From Cognataquiflexum nitidum (GTDB taxonomy: Bacteria > Bacteroidota > Bacteroidia > Cytophagales > Cyclobacteriaceae), in the NCBI RefSeq assembly GCF_022538055.1, contig NZ_JAKZAM010000001.1:186001-250000 (forward strand): DNA of 64,000 nucleotides. The letters are read 5' to 3'. A program made the translations under genes and the position numbers. Under the pieces are notes generated by a model that saw only the letters and a program-made list of their open reading frames with translations, did not search any database and had not been told where the DNA came from. This document shows positions 35,801 to 44,430 of this stretch, in pieces (position 1 is the stretch's first letter; the number at the start of each line of letters is the position of its first letter).

Positions 35801-36117
35801 GACCAACCACCGTCTCCGGTAACTGCGGCGCTTACGCTGATGTCTTCAAATTTGAAATTCCCTTTGTTCAGGTATAATTTGTTTTCACCTTGGTTTGAGG
35901 TGAAATAGATGTCCACCAAACCGTCATTGTTGATATCCCCGGTAGCCACACCGCCTCCATTGTAGAAGTACAGGTATTCGAGGATGTTCATCTCCTCGGA
36001 AGATTCGAGGTCGTTTCGGAATTCGATTCCGGTTTCTTTGGGATCTAAAAGTTTGAAAAGTGTTTCCTCTTTGGGTTTAGAACAAGATAAAAATCCAAAT
36101 ACAATGAAGAAAAACAT
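32845..36117 (-). CDS. Giant FG-GAP/ASPIC-UnbV repeat lipoprotein, copy C
   Basis: Predicted surface or periplasmic lipoprotein of about 1090 residues. From the ATG at 36117 the signal is MFFFIVFGFLSC; a TTG at 36147 would add a Lys-containing n-region. The frame opens up to 36291, but that part is repeat-derived. Then come an FG-GAP propeller with calcium-type DxNxDG loops (DINNDGLVDIY, DVNGDGLLDIY, DYDQDGDLDLY), an ASPIC/UnbV region near residues 510-580 (GFQSGTSTTLTFGLG) and a second FG-GAP propeller (DVNGDGLDDIF, DFNLDGTLDLY, DVNGDGAPDIF). Paralogous to the genes at 36571 and 41067. Function unknown; binding or carrying a SusCD ligand is inferred from context. Confidence 0.88.
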   Translation of the reverse strand: MFFFIVFGFLSCSKPKEETLFKLLDPKETGIEFRNDLESSEEMNILEYLYFYNGGGVATGDINNDGLVDIYFTSNQGENKLYLNKGNFKFEDISVSAAVTGDGGWSTGVTMADVNGDGLLDIYVSQVGDYKGLTGKNKLYINNGDLTFSEKGAAYGVDFVGFSTHSLFFDYDQDGDLDLYLLNHSIKKPEVFANADTKFTNQDEKGGDKLFKNLLAEGENRMVDVTEESGILSSSLGFGLGVGMADINGDGWMDLYVSNDFTEDDYLYINQADGTFKESLKEYISNTSRYSMGNDLGDINNDGLSDIFTTDMLPSDPQIWMKSVGEDKQEVFDVKKRLGYGDQYVRNHLQLNRGDGRFSEIGLLTNTFATDWSWSPLIFDMDNDGQKDIHITNGIVKRPNDLDFIQYSQEPSPGLSEKEIQAKQIDMLPTVKLPNFSFKNEGDLKFSNMAKEWGLDQLSYSNGSAYADLDNDGDLDLVVNNIDQKAFVYQNQTATKLQNQFVQFDLKGENFNPFGVGAQVFVYVGKETLHQTLSTSHGFQSGTSTTLTFGLGKNSALDSVVVVWNAIDTDIFRNLTVNKKHLLEKGKGIKSLNSIYDSTPIIEFKDLGIDWTHEENIDFDDFRREYLIPRKYSTEGPALAIGDVNGDGLDDIFFGGAKGQAGVFYFQTEGGKFEKSIQPVFEQLKMAEDVVAILEDFNLDGTLDLYVGSGGNESTRKEFFNFDRLFLNDGKGNFFFSMNSLPPIAENTSTLAVHDVNGDGAPDIFVGASIVTGNYGEIPKSYLLLNDGRGQFKEATATYFGEDFQPGMVKKATWADLDNDGEKELILAGEWMPVQVYRQNPEGKFELAKTESLNFPGWFFGLEVKDLDGDGMGDILVGNLGLNSKLKASPEKPVWLYHGDFDENGQADPLIFHYMEGHLVPFATRDDLIKQIPGIKRKHPNYVEYANIKSPGDLLESSQIDLASKYHASEFRSGVLWNKGENIFEFSPFPVEAQFSPLHGFASFQSQSGDQYLLGTGNIQGFRSDFGKADAQPLVLMKFENGNWKYTPIRLPANKYWGEFRHISKIIVDGKEVLIAIRNNAPPVFLQIKP

Positions 36118-36287
36118 TCCTATTTTTAAAAAGGGAGATGAGTTCAAATCAAGATTTCCGAACTTCAAAACTTTGCCTCTTAGCGCCTTTGCGAGAGAAT
36201 TAAATCTTGCTTCTGGAAAAGCAAGGTAACGGAGAATTAAATCCAGCTTCAGGAGAAGCAGGATAACAGATGTTTCAAAAAACCTTT
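36118..36287. repeat. Repeat-derived open stretch before FG-GAP copy C
   Basis: Holds two small palindromes, CTTGCTT...AAGCAAG and GCTTCAGGAGAAGC, beside a GCCTTTGCGAGAG-type sequence like the 'cgcaaaggcgcaaag' intergenic repeats of Bacteroidota. It is open in frame with the FG-GAP gene and begins with an ATGA overlap with the gene before it, but its translation (AKALRGKVLKFG and so on) looks like non-coding sequence. Confidence 0.5.
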
Positions 36288-36512
36288 TCATAATTCCCGT
36301 CTTCTTTCTTTGATAAGTTCATCAGCTAAAGAGGTCTGGCAATTTTGAAGCAATTGTTGCATTTCAAGAAATGATAAATCACTCACTTTCAAACTCTCCT
36401 CCGTTTCAATTATCTCTTCGAACACCACCTTTACCCGAACAGGTTTTTTGGTTTTGACGTGTTTGTCAAGACTCAATTTCCCATGGTGATATGTACCCGA
36501 AATTGTTTTCAT
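36288..36512 (-). CDS. Small antitoxin-like protein, no toxin partner
   Basis: 74 residues. The N-terminal half MKTISGTYHHGKLSLDKHV suggests a small beta (AbrB/VapB or DUF2281-like) fold, and the C-terminal tail SLADELIKERRREL resembles the helical tails of antitoxins. The usual downstream toxin (PIN or RelE) is absent. Instead its TGA overlaps an ATG (ATGA, 36288-36291) that opens the extended frame of FG-GAP copy C. It lies inside the SusCD cluster, so it is either an orphan antitoxin or a small regulator. Confidence 0.6.
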   Translation of the reverse strand: MKTISGTYHHGKLSLDKHVKTKKPVRVKVVFEEIIETEESLKVSDLSFLEMQQLLQNCQTSLADELIKERRREL

Positions 36513-36570
36513 CTTGATATTAATGGTAAATATCTAATTTAACTCCTTTGCTCCTTTGCGGGACCAACTT

Positions 36571-39500
36571 TCATTTCTTTATCTCCCAAAATTCCACCGG
36601 TTCATTGTTTTTGACCACCATCAGGAATTTCCCTCCTTTCAATTCCAAGATTTTCAAATCCCTGATTTCTCCGTCCAATTTCAAACCATGTTCACGGTTT
36701 TGCCAGTAGTCAAATGTACCGTCCCCTTTCCCTATAAGCACTTCCCCATAACTTCCGTCATATTGCCCGACTTCAGGCTTAGCAGCCCTGAGATTTCCTC
36801 CCATGACCAGATCCTGAATGCCATCGCCATTGAGGTCTGCCGCCAATACCGCATGCATCCATGAGCGCTGCGCAAATCTAGGTAAGGCTTTCATTTCAAA
36901 TTTCCCGTTTCCCTGATTCATCAATATCGCAGAAGAGAGGAAGTTAACCTCCTTCATGACTGATTTACTGATTTCTTCCGGGGTGAAAATATCCTCCAAA
37001 GTCTGGTTATTGTATGCGCTGTATTTGAGATACCTCTTTTTCAGTGCCGGCAATTGTCCTTCGAGTTGATGCTTTAAGGTAAACGGAACATGCTTGTCAC
37101 CTTGTTTTTTGACATAGACATGTTCTACTGATCCGTTTTGGTCAAAGTCGTTGACATACATGCGTATAGGACTTTCTACCGAAGCCTTAAATCTAGTATT
37201 CAATCCTTGATTTGCTAATGCAAAATCAGGTTTGCCGTCATTGTTGAAATCTCCAACCACAATCGCCTGATACCATCCTTTGTACCCTGCCATTTCCGGC
37301 ATTTCTATTTTTTCAAGTTTATTGCCTGTATTTCTAAAAAATGTCGGGGCCATCCATTCTCCTACAATTACCAAATCCATTTTTCCATCGCCATCATAAT
37401 CCACCGCTGCCGCATCGGTGACCATTCCCAATTCTTTCAGTTGGGGCGCAAATTGGACAGTACCATCGCTGAAGTTTCCATTGCCGTCATTGATCAAAAT
37501 AGAAGAGTTGGGATTGACTCCATAGACAAACGGCACCAATCTCGACCCTGCAAAGAGGTCCAATGCACCGTCACCATTGATGTCCAATGCTACGATCACA
37601 GCTGTACTGTTGGTGAGAAACTGCAGTCCGCTGTTATCGGATTTGGTAAAATTCCCCTTTCCGTCATTCAGATACAATCTATCCGCCAGATCCGGCGAAC
37701 CGAATCCTGATTCATTGCCACCTGAGGCCACCACCAAATCGAGGCTTCCATCTCCGTTGGCATCAAAGAATATCCCATTTCTGTCTTCAGAAAATTTATC
37801 TCTTTCAAACTCCTTTTGGTCCGTTGGCCTGAAATTTCCATTGGCATTTTGGATAAATAGCTGACCTGCAAAACCTTTGGCTCCCCCAATAAATACATCT
37901 TCCAATCCATCCCCATTTACATCTCCCCAAATTGCTTTTGGCCCTTCAGTAGAGAGCATATGATAAGTCAATCTGTCCCTGTCAAAATCAACCATAAGGT
38001 TTTCCTGATGGGAATACTCCAAAATGGTATTAGGATCAACTTTAGAGAAAATCTGACTTGTAGGCTTTTCAAAAAATGCAAATCCTTCCTCAGCATCTTG
38101 TGCTTCTTCCCATTTCAATACCAAAACTGTATCAGCAGCAATATCGTGGAGCAAGGTTATTTTGCCATCCGGCCACCTGACCTGTACCTGATCCAGTTTT
38201 GTTTTCAATCCCAAACCAAAATTCAGCCTCGGATCGACCGAAGATTGAAATCCCCGGTTGGGCATTTGTTCTTGATAAAAAATCTGGTCTCCGGCCACCA
38301 GCCTCACTTGGGTGCCTATAGCGGCTGTATTTTTACCTTTTCCGGTAAGCTGGATTTTAAGAAAATGATTTTCAGGAGCCAATTCCTTAGATCTGTTTTT
38401 ATAAATCAGGACTTCATTGTTGACATTATTGACGACAAGATCCATAGTTCCGTCATTGTCAAGGTCTCCATACGCCGAGCCATTGGAGTGGATGGGATCG
38501 CCCATGCCCCATTCGTGTATGACATTCTCAAAAACAAGGTCTCCTTTATTCCTGAAGGCATAATTGGAGACAGGATTGATGGGCATGGGATCTACCAAGG
38601 CTTTATAATCAACGCCTTTTTTGCTTATAATTTTCTGTTTGGTTTCATCATTGTCGATAAAATTGAGGTAATCCAGGTCAGTCAGGTCCTTGTAGATACC
38701 ATTGGCTACAAAAATATCCTTTAAGCCGTCATTGTCCATGTCAAACATCAGTGCCGCCCAACTCCAATCGGTGGCTTCCACATTGGCCAGTCTTCCCATA
38801 TCCGAGAAAGATCCATCGCCATTGTTGATATGAAACATGTTTCTTGTGTATTGGTAGTGGTAATCATGCTGGACATTGAACTGGAACTTATCGTAGCTCT
38901 CAAAAGTCGTGATCTGTTTGAGGCGTTCTGAGGGCTCGGGGAGCATTTCAGTAACAAAGATGTCCAAGTGTCCATCATTGTTGATATCTGCTATATCTGC
39001 TCCCATGGAAGCTGCTGAGATGGCGCGCATGTAAGTCGTCAGGCTTTCAGTAAAAGTCCCATCTTGATTGTTGATATAGAGATAATCCCTTTCAAAAAAA
39101 TCATTGGAAATGAAAATGTCCATCCATCCGTCCTGATTGACGTCTCCGATGGTGATTCCCAATCCAAAACCGATCGTGCTTCCATATATCCCTGCTTCTT
39201 CCGATACGTCTGTGAATTTTTCCCCGTCGTTTCTGAATAGCTTATCACCACCGACAGGGTCTCTTTTAGGCCTTTCATTTTGCATTTTATTGAAACTACC
39301 GATTGACTGATAGCTGTTGTTAAGTAGGTAGACATCTAGGTCTCCATCATTGTCATAGTCAAAAAACACTGCGTGGGTTGAATATCCCTGATCGGCGAGG
39401 CCATATGCATCTGCTTTTTCAGTAAAAGTACCATCTCCATTATTTATAAAAAGCTCATTCTGCTTGTTATCCCCTGCTATATCCCCTGAATTGCAGACAT

Positions 39501-39900
39501 AGATATCCAAAAATCCATCGCCATTGACGTCTGCCATCGCCACACCTGTGCTCCAAGCCCTTGTCCCAGCCACGCCGGCGGTAGCGGTAATATCTTTGAA
39601 CTTAAAATTCCCTTCATTCAGGTAGAGCTTATTTTCTCCCAGATTGGAAGTCAGGTAAAGGTCAATAAGCCCGTCATTGTTGACATCACCCATGGCCACA
39701 CCACCGCCGTTATAGAAGTTACGGTAGGTGAATATGTTAAACTTCTCATCAAAAGGAAGGTCATTCCTGAATGTTACCCCTGAAGCGGAAGATTCTATTT
39801 TTTCGAAAAGGGTGTCCTTTTTTTCATTTTCGGGCGATTTGCAGGAAGCAATGGCCACGGCAATAAAAAAGGAAATTAAAAGGGATTTATTTAGAGGCAT
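36571..39900 (-). CDS. Giant FG-GAP/ASPIC-UnbV repeat lipoprotein, copy B
   Basis: 1109 residues with a clear lipoprotein signal (FFIAVAIASC, C20). An N-terminal FG-GAP propeller has calcium-type loops such as DVNNDGLIDLY, DVNGDGFLDIY, DYDNDGDLDVY and DVNQDGWMDIF. An ASPIC/UnbV region at about 495-590 has GTQVRLVAGDQIFY, NRGFQSSVDPRLNFGLG and VRWPDGKITLL. A second propeller follows (DVNGDGLEDVF, DANGDGSLDLV, DINGDGALDLF, DYDGDGKMDLV) and the protein ends with DLNGDGIQDLVMGG. Its start overlaps the lipoprotein gene before it by 14 bases, so the two are translationally coupled. Ligand unknown. Confidence 0.9.
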   Translation of the reverse strand: MPLNKSLLISFFIAVAIASCKSPENEKKDTLFEKIESSASGVTFRNDLPFDEKFNIFTYRNFYNGGGVAMGDVNNDGLIDLYLTSNLGENKLYLNEGNFKFKDITATAGVAGTRAWSTGVAMADVNGDGFLDIYVCNSGDIAGDNKQNELFINNGDGTFTEKADAYGLADQGYSTHAVFFDYDNDGDLDVYLLNNSYQSIGSFNKMQNERPKRDPVGGDKLFRNDGEKFTDVSEEAGIYGSTIGFGLGITIGDVNQDGWMDIFISNDFFERDYLYINNQDGTFTESLTTYMRAISAASMGADIADINNDGHLDIFVTEMLPEPSERLKQITTFESYDKFQFNVQHDYHYQYTRNMFHINNGDGSFSDMGRLANVEATDWSWAALMFDMDNDGLKDIFVANGIYKDLTDLDYLNFIDNDETKQKIISKKGVDYKALVDPMPINPVSNYAFRNKGDLVFENVIHEWGMGDPIHSNGSAYGDLDNDGTMDLVVNNVNNEVLIYKNRSKELAPENHFLKIQLTGKGKNTAAIGTQVRLVAGDQIFYQEQMPNRGFQSSVDPRLNFGLGLKTKLDQVQVRWPDGKITLLHDIAADTVLVLKWEEAQDAEEGFAFFEKPTSQIFSKVDPNTILEYSHQENLMVDFDRDRLTYHMLSTEGPKAIWGDVNGDGLEDVFIGGAKGFAGQLFIQNANGNFRPTDQKEFERDKFSEDRNGIFFDANGDGSLDLVVASGGNESGFGSPDLADRLYLNDGKGNFTKSDNSGLQFLTNSTAVIVALDINGDGALDLFAGSRLVPFVYGVNPNSSILINDGNGNFSDGTVQFAPQLKELGMVTDAAAVDYDGDGKMDLVIVGEWMAPTFFRNTGNKLEKIEMPEMAGYKGWYQAIVVGDFNNDGKPDFALANQGLNTRFKASVESPIRMYVNDFDQNGSVEHVYVKKQGDKHVPFTLKHQLEGQLPALKKRYLKYSAYNNQTLEDIFTPEEISKSVMKEVNFLSSAILMNQGNGKFEMKALPRFAQRSWMHAVLAADLNGDGIQDLVMGGNLRAAKPEVGQYDGSYGEVLIGKGDGTFDYWQNREHGLKLDGEIRDLKILELKGGKFLMVVKNNEPVEFWEIKK

Positions 39901-40477
39901 CTTCTTCTTTTTTTGTCATTTCGATGATGTCCTTGACGCGGAGATCTAGGATTTCAACCCGTACAGTATTTATATTTTTTTTAAAGACCCTGATCAAACG
40001 GTTTCCGTCTATTTTGACCATTGCGCTGATGGATTTATCTTTGTTGGCTACTTCAAAAAAGCCTTTGCCATACCAAGATTCCAGTAAATCAACCACATCG
40101 GTGATCAGGTTGTCATTTGAAAATTCCTCATTTCCTGGAAACCATTGCGTATAACCAAACTCCATAGGCATGAAAAACAGTTTGTCATTTTCAAAATCAG
40201 GGTAAAAATTCATTTCTGCATTTTTACCCGAAGGCATTTTGGGAATATACTGAATCTGAAGGTAATGATCCCCATTGACCAAAACTCCATTTTTATTGTG
40301 TTCCCAACAGGTGCCAAAAAACTCTTTCCTTCCCATCCCAAATCGGATATCAAGAAATAGGTCATCGACTACTTTTCCTGATGCAAGTTCCCTTTCTTTT
40401 ACCAAATCATATTCAGACTTGGGTTGACATGATACACTTAGAATTAAAATACTAAGGATAATAAATACTCTGGACAT
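39887..40477 (-). CDS. Small lipoprotein of unknown function in the SusCD/FG-GAP cluster
   Basis: 196 residues. Signal peptide MSRVFIILSILILSVSC with lipobox Cys 17. The mature part is acidic, with aromatic patches (GTCWEHNKNG, FGYTQWFPG), and ends in a charged tail EMTKKEEDASK. I recognise no family. It overlaps FG-GAP copy B by 14 bases and is presumably co-expressed with it. It follows a 589-base repeat-filled gap, so it may be the first gene of a separate transcript. Confidence 0.7.
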   Translation of the reverse strand: MSRVFIILSILILSVSCQPKSEYDLVKERELASGKVVDDLFLDIRFGMGRKEFFGTCWEHNKNGVLVNGDHYLQIQYIPKMPSGKNAEMNFYPDFENDKLFFMPMEFGYTQWFPGNEEFSNDNLITDVVDLLESWYGKGFFEVANKDKSISAMVKIDGNRLIRVFKKNINTVRVEILDLRVKDIIEMTKKEEDASK

Positions 40478-40539
40478 TTACTTTTGATTCTAAACTTTAA
40501 ACTCTGGCTTTTTTTAATTATTCGTAAAGATTTCTCCTC

Positions 40540-40830
40540 CGTCCCAATGACGTAATTGTCGGGCTCGTCACTCTGAACGCAGAGAAGAGTCTCTTTTATT
40601 CTGAGATCCTTCTCCCGTGCCGTTGTCGGGGTCGTACCTCAGATTACCAATGACAGAAATGAAATTTCCCCCTTCGGCAAGCTCAGGGAACGGAGATTCG
40701 GTGTTTGGAAGGGGGGGAGGAAAAAGCGGCGCAGCCCTTTTTTCCTCCCCCCCTCTCCCAAGAACATTCTCGGTGGCCGATCCCAATCGCAATCTTGGCC
40801 GAGGCCAATTTGTTCCCATCAATGTCATTA
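40540..40830. repeat. Composite intergenic repeat element with a long GC-rich hairpin
   Basis: Contains a GTCACTCTGAACGCAGAGAAGAGTCTC-like stretch (around 40567-40593) and CTTCGGCAAGCTCAGGGAACG (from 40672), both variants of short repeats found across many bacterial genomes. Next is a perfect 15-base hairpin, 40711-40725 with 40739-40753 (seven G, AGG, five A), loop 13 bases, whose outer TTGG/CCAA can extend it. A small palindrome TTGGCC-GA-GGCCAA lies at 40795-40808. No coding potential is convincing on either strand. Confidence 0.65.
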
Positions 40831-40904
40831 CCCTTTCAGAACTTTTTTGATAATGTTAAAAGCTAGGAATGACAAGGAAAAGTTATTTTAACTTTTGAGC
40901 CTCC

Positions 40905-41060
40905 CACCTCTCACTTCATCCTTCCTTATCATACCTACAACCTCTCACCCTCACCCTCATCTTTCCTCCCTCATCCTTCACTAACCATCCACCTCTCACC
41001 CTCGTACTTGCCACGTCGTACTCCGTACTTCCTACCTCCCACCTTTGACCTCTTACTATT
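40905..41060. repeat. Pyrimidine-rich CTCAC/ACTTC degenerate repeat tract
   Basis: About 150 bases made of words like CCACCTCTCACTTCATCC, CTCACCCTCACCCTC and CGTACTTGCCACGTCGTACTCCGTACTTCC, right after the stop of FG-GAP copy A. On that gene's strand it is a purine-rich tail. Same family as 30466-30566 and 56155-56253. Confidence 0.6.
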
Positions 41061-41066
41061 TCCAGC

Positions 41067-44000
41067 TCATTTCACCATTTCCCAAACCATCGGCCAATCG
41101 TTATTTCTACTCACTATTATCCTGGTTCCTTTGGCTGTTCTGATGTTTTTGATATCTCTGATCTCTCCTCTGACGAAGAATCCTGATTTATTGGCTGGAA
41201 TCACCCGAAGGTCTTTTTCATTTGATCCGGTTAGGTGCCATCCGAAACTCCCCATATTGATCCCTAACTCAGGCTTGATCCGGCTTTGGTTTCCCCCAAA
41301 CAGCAAATGGATTTTGCCCAAGGCATCTCTGAAGGTATGGAAAGCATAGACTGGGCTGCTTTGGATAGGATAGGGTAAGATTGATTTTGTAAATGTACCA
41401 TTTCCCTTATTGATAAACAGGCTTGTTTCCAAAGTATGTACGTTTAACACCATGTTTCGGGACAAAATTTCTTGTGGAAATAAATCCTCTAGTCTTTTGT
41501 TTTTGTAAGCGTCATAAGTCAACAATTGCTTTCGCAATGCCGGTAATTGCTTGATAAGTGTGGACTTTAATGCCAAGGGATAGGTACTATCACCTTCGTA
41601 TTGAGTTAGGATTTGCTCGATACTTCCGTTTTGGTCGTAGTCGTTGATTTGTAATTGTAAGGGTTTCTCAACTGATGCGAGAAGCCTGGTATTCAAACCT
41701 GCATTTCCTGCCAATATATCTGGAAATCCATCTCCATTCACATCTGCTACATGGAGGGTATTCCATAGCCCCCCGGTATTCTCAAATCCAAAAGCAGCAG
41801 AAGCATCGGAATATTTTCCATTGGTTTTCTTAAATACTTTGATTGGCATCCATTCTCCTGCAATCAGGATTTCGTCTAACCCATCCCCATCCAAATCACC
41901 AATCCATGCATCCCTTGTCATCCCAATATTTTTGAGTTGGGGAGCAAGCTCCATAGTCTTATCCACAAATACTGCATTTCCCTGATTTTCCAATAGGGTC
42001 ACATCACCCGGCACGCCATAAGCAAAGGGTATTGTCCTTGTCCCAATCAAAAGGTCCATTTTCCCATCTCCGTTATGGTCAAATGCCCTTACGAAAGAGG
42101 AACTCTGAAAAACCATAGGGAGGCTTTCTTTTGTTTTGGTGAAATTTCCCTTTCCATCATTGAGGTAAAGCCTATCCAAGTAATTGGTGTTAAATGCACT
42201 GAATTCCAGACTTCCGCTGACTACATAGAGATCCAAGTCGCCATCTCCATCCGCATCAAAAAATAACCCATCCACATCTTCAGCGATTGAATCTGCCTCG
42301 AATGTTTGGTGGATTTGAAAGTCTCCCGAAGCACTTTGGATAAATACAGAGGAAGTCTGTCCTTTTGCGCCCGGAAGAAAGAGGTCATCCAGTCCATCTG
42401 CATTGATGTCTCCCACAGCCATTTTAGGGCCTTCATTGGAAATCATATGAAATAGCAGCCTGTCTCTGTCAAAATCTATATAATTACTTTCCTGATGTTT
42501 CCAGGGAAGTTTGATGGAAGAAGGTTTAAGCGTTTTTAGAAAATCCTGTTTATCGGATTTTCGCTCCTCTGTGGCTGAAAAAGGATCCAGAGAAAGTAAT
42601 TGATCAGATAAAACATCGGTTAATTTTGTGGTTTTACCATTTGGCCAAAGGACGATAACTGAATCAATTTTCTCTACCTGACCGAGTCCAAAATGAAGCC
42701 TGTGGTCAACGGAAGACATATAGCCTTTGACAGGATTATGCTCTGCAAAGAACAGATTATTTCCGGCAAAAAGTGTCACTTGGGTTCCGAATTGTCCTTT
42801 CAGATCCAATTGTAGGAAATGGTTTTTGTTGATTTGACGGCTGTTGTTTTTAAATATAGACACTTCGCCGTTTAGGTTATTGACCACAAGGTCTAAGTCG
42901 CCGTCATTGTCCAAGTCAGCATAGGCTGCTCCTGTAGAAAAAGTCAATTGCGCCATTCCTGATCCAGCTGCTATGTCTTTAAACTTGAAATCACCCTCGT
43001 TATGAAACAGAAAGTTCATCTGTGGGTTTGAAGGAAACTCATCAATCATCTTGGTCAATAGGATACTGTCACGCCTAAACTGGGCGATCAAGTCTTGGTT
43101 GTTGACATAATAATCGACATAATCAAAATCCGTGAGGTCTTTGACAATACCATTGGCTACAAAAATATCTTTGAGTCCGTCATTGTCTGTATCAAAAATC
43201 AGCGCCCCCCAACTCCAATCAGTAGCATGTACGCCGGATTGTCTGCTGATTTCTGAAAAATGAACCTGATTGCTGTTGGGTTGGTAACCTAGGTTTCTTT
43301 GAAGCGTGTTTCTGGTAAACTGATGGAAATATCCACCGGCGACATTGGCTTCGTACTTGTCCCATTCTTCAAAAGGTGTTTTGGTTTTTACCCTCGCCAT
43401 CGTAGCCGGAAGCATTTCAGTGACAAAAATATCTTGCCAACCGTCATTGTCTAAGTCCGCAATGTCCGCCCCCATAGAACCCATGCTGATTTCAGTTATC
43501 ATGCTCTCTAGGGATTCTGTAAATGTACCATCACCATTATTGATATAGAGGTAATCTTTTTCAAAAAAATCATTGGAGACATATAGGTCCGGCCAACCAT
43601 CTTTATTGAGGTCAGCTACTGTCACACCTAATCCATAGCCAATGGCTGAGCCATAAATTCCTGCAGCTTCGCTGACATCGGTATATTTTCCATTGTCATT
43701 TCGGTAAAGCTTATTTCCTCCAAAAGGATCCCTAATATCCCTCTGTCCGATCCGGAGATCATTTATACCTATTGACCTAGCCGAATTGTTGAGCAGGTAC
43801 ATATCCAGATCGCCGTCTTTGTCAAAGTCAAAAAATACGGCGTGCTGGGAAAGTCCTTCATCGGCGATGCCGTATTCTTTGGCTTTCTCGGTGAAAGTCA
43901 GGTCACCGTTATTAATAAAAAGTTCATTGTATCGCTGAGACCCACCTAATGGGCCGGATTTGCAAATATAGATATCTAACCAACCGTCACCGTTGATATC

Positions 44001-44369
44001 GGCCATACTGACTCCTGTGGACCAGATTTCTGGTACAGCCAATCCAGCTGTTGTGGTGATATCTTCAAATTGGAAATTCCCCTTGTTGAGGTAAAGTTTG
44101 TTTCCCTGCTGGTTGCCGGCCAGAAAGACATCAACCAAACCGTCATTGTTGATATCTCCAAGGGCTACCCCGGCTCCGTTATAAAAATTTCTAAAGAGAT
44201 AAGGGTTGAATTTTTCGTTGTATTCTAGGTTATTATTAAAATCTATCCCGGTATGCTCTTTTTCCATTAGTTCAAAAAGGTTCAATGTAACCTCCTCTCT
44301 ATTGGAACAGGAGACCAACAAGAGCATGAAGGGAATAACAAGGGAGTAGCGGCTGTTCACCAATGACAT
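41067..44369 (-). CDS. Giant FG-GAP/ASPIC-UnbV repeat lipoprotein, copy A
   Basis: The open frame extends to 44606 and would overlap susD, but the ATG at 44369 gives a proper lipoprotein signal (MSLVNSRYSLVIPFMLLLVSC, broken here after residue 20, Cys 21), so that start is used; 1100 residues. A first FG-GAP propeller (DINNDGLVDVF, DINGDGWLDIY, DFDKDGDLDMY, DLNKDGWPDLY, DLDNDGWQDIF) is followed by an ASPIC/UnbV region near residue 550 (GYMSSVDHRLHFGLG, VLWPNGKTTKL) and a second propeller (DINADGLDDLF, DADGDGDLDLY, DHNGDGKMDLL, DLDGDGLDEIL, DVNGDGFPDIL). It follows susD, separated by a hairpin. Confidence 0.9.
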   Translation of the reverse strand: MSLVNSRYSLVIPFMLLLVSCSNREEVTLNLFELMEKEHTGIDFNNNLEYNEKFNPYLFRNFYNGAGVALGDINNDGLVDVFLAGNQQGNKLYLNKGNFQFEDITTTAGLAVPEIWSTGVSMADINGDGWLDIYICKSGPLGGSQRYNELFINNGDLTFTEKAKEYGIADEGLSQHAVFFDFDKDGDLDMYLLNNSARSIGINDLRIGQRDIRDPFGGNKLYRNDNGKYTDVSEAAGIYGSAIGYGLGVTVADLNKDGWPDLYVSNDFFEKDYLYINNGDGTFTESLESMITEISMGSMGADIADLDNDGWQDIFVTEMLPATMARVKTKTPFEEWDKYEANVAGGYFHQFTRNTLQRNLGYQPNSNQVHFSEISRQSGVHATDWSWGALIFDTDNDGLKDIFVANGIVKDLTDFDYVDYYVNNQDLIAQFRRDSILLTKMIDEFPSNPQMNFLFHNEGDFKFKDIAAGSGMAQLTFSTGAAYADLDNDGDLDLVVNNLNGEVSIFKNNSRQINKNHFLQLDLKGQFGTQVTLFAGNNLFFAEHNPVKGYMSSVDHRLHFGLGQVEKIDSVIVLWPNGKTTKLTDVLSDQLLSLDPFSATEERKSDKQDFLKTLKPSSIKLPWKHQESNYIDFDRDRLLFHMISNEGPKMAVGDINADGLDDLFLPGAKGQTSSVFIQSASGDFQIHQTFEADSIAEDVDGLFFDADGDGDLDLYVVSGSLEFSAFNTNYLDRLYLNDGKGNFTKTKESLPMVFQSSSFVRAFDHNGDGKMDLLIGTRTIPFAYGVPGDVTLLENQGNAVFVDKTMELAPQLKNIGMTRDAWIGDLDGDGLDEILIAGEWMPIKVFKKTNGKYSDASAAFGFENTGGLWNTLHVADVNGDGFPDILAGNAGLNTRLLASVEKPLQLQINDYDQNGSIEQILTQYEGDSTYPLALKSTLIKQLPALRKQLLTYDAYKNKRLEDLFPQEILSRNMVLNVHTLETSLFINKGNGTFTKSILPYPIQSSPVYAFHTFRDALGKIHLLFGGNQSRIKPELGINMGSFGWHLTGSNEKDLRVIPANKSGFFVRGEIRDIKNIRTAKGTRIIVSRNNDWPMVWEMVK

Positions 44370-44430
44370 TTGGATAGGATTAATTTGGGATACTGGTTTT
44401 TTTACAAATTCGAAGGTATCCATTAAATCA

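Noticed and set aside
37960..38724. 254-codon plus-strand frame opposite FG-GAP copy B
   Set aside because: Antisense shadow of a strongly supported coding region, with no family motif or start signal.
40568..40850. Overlapping small frames on both strands in the repeat island
   Set aside because: They follow the composite repeat and its hairpin; translations are low-complexity and mirror each other.
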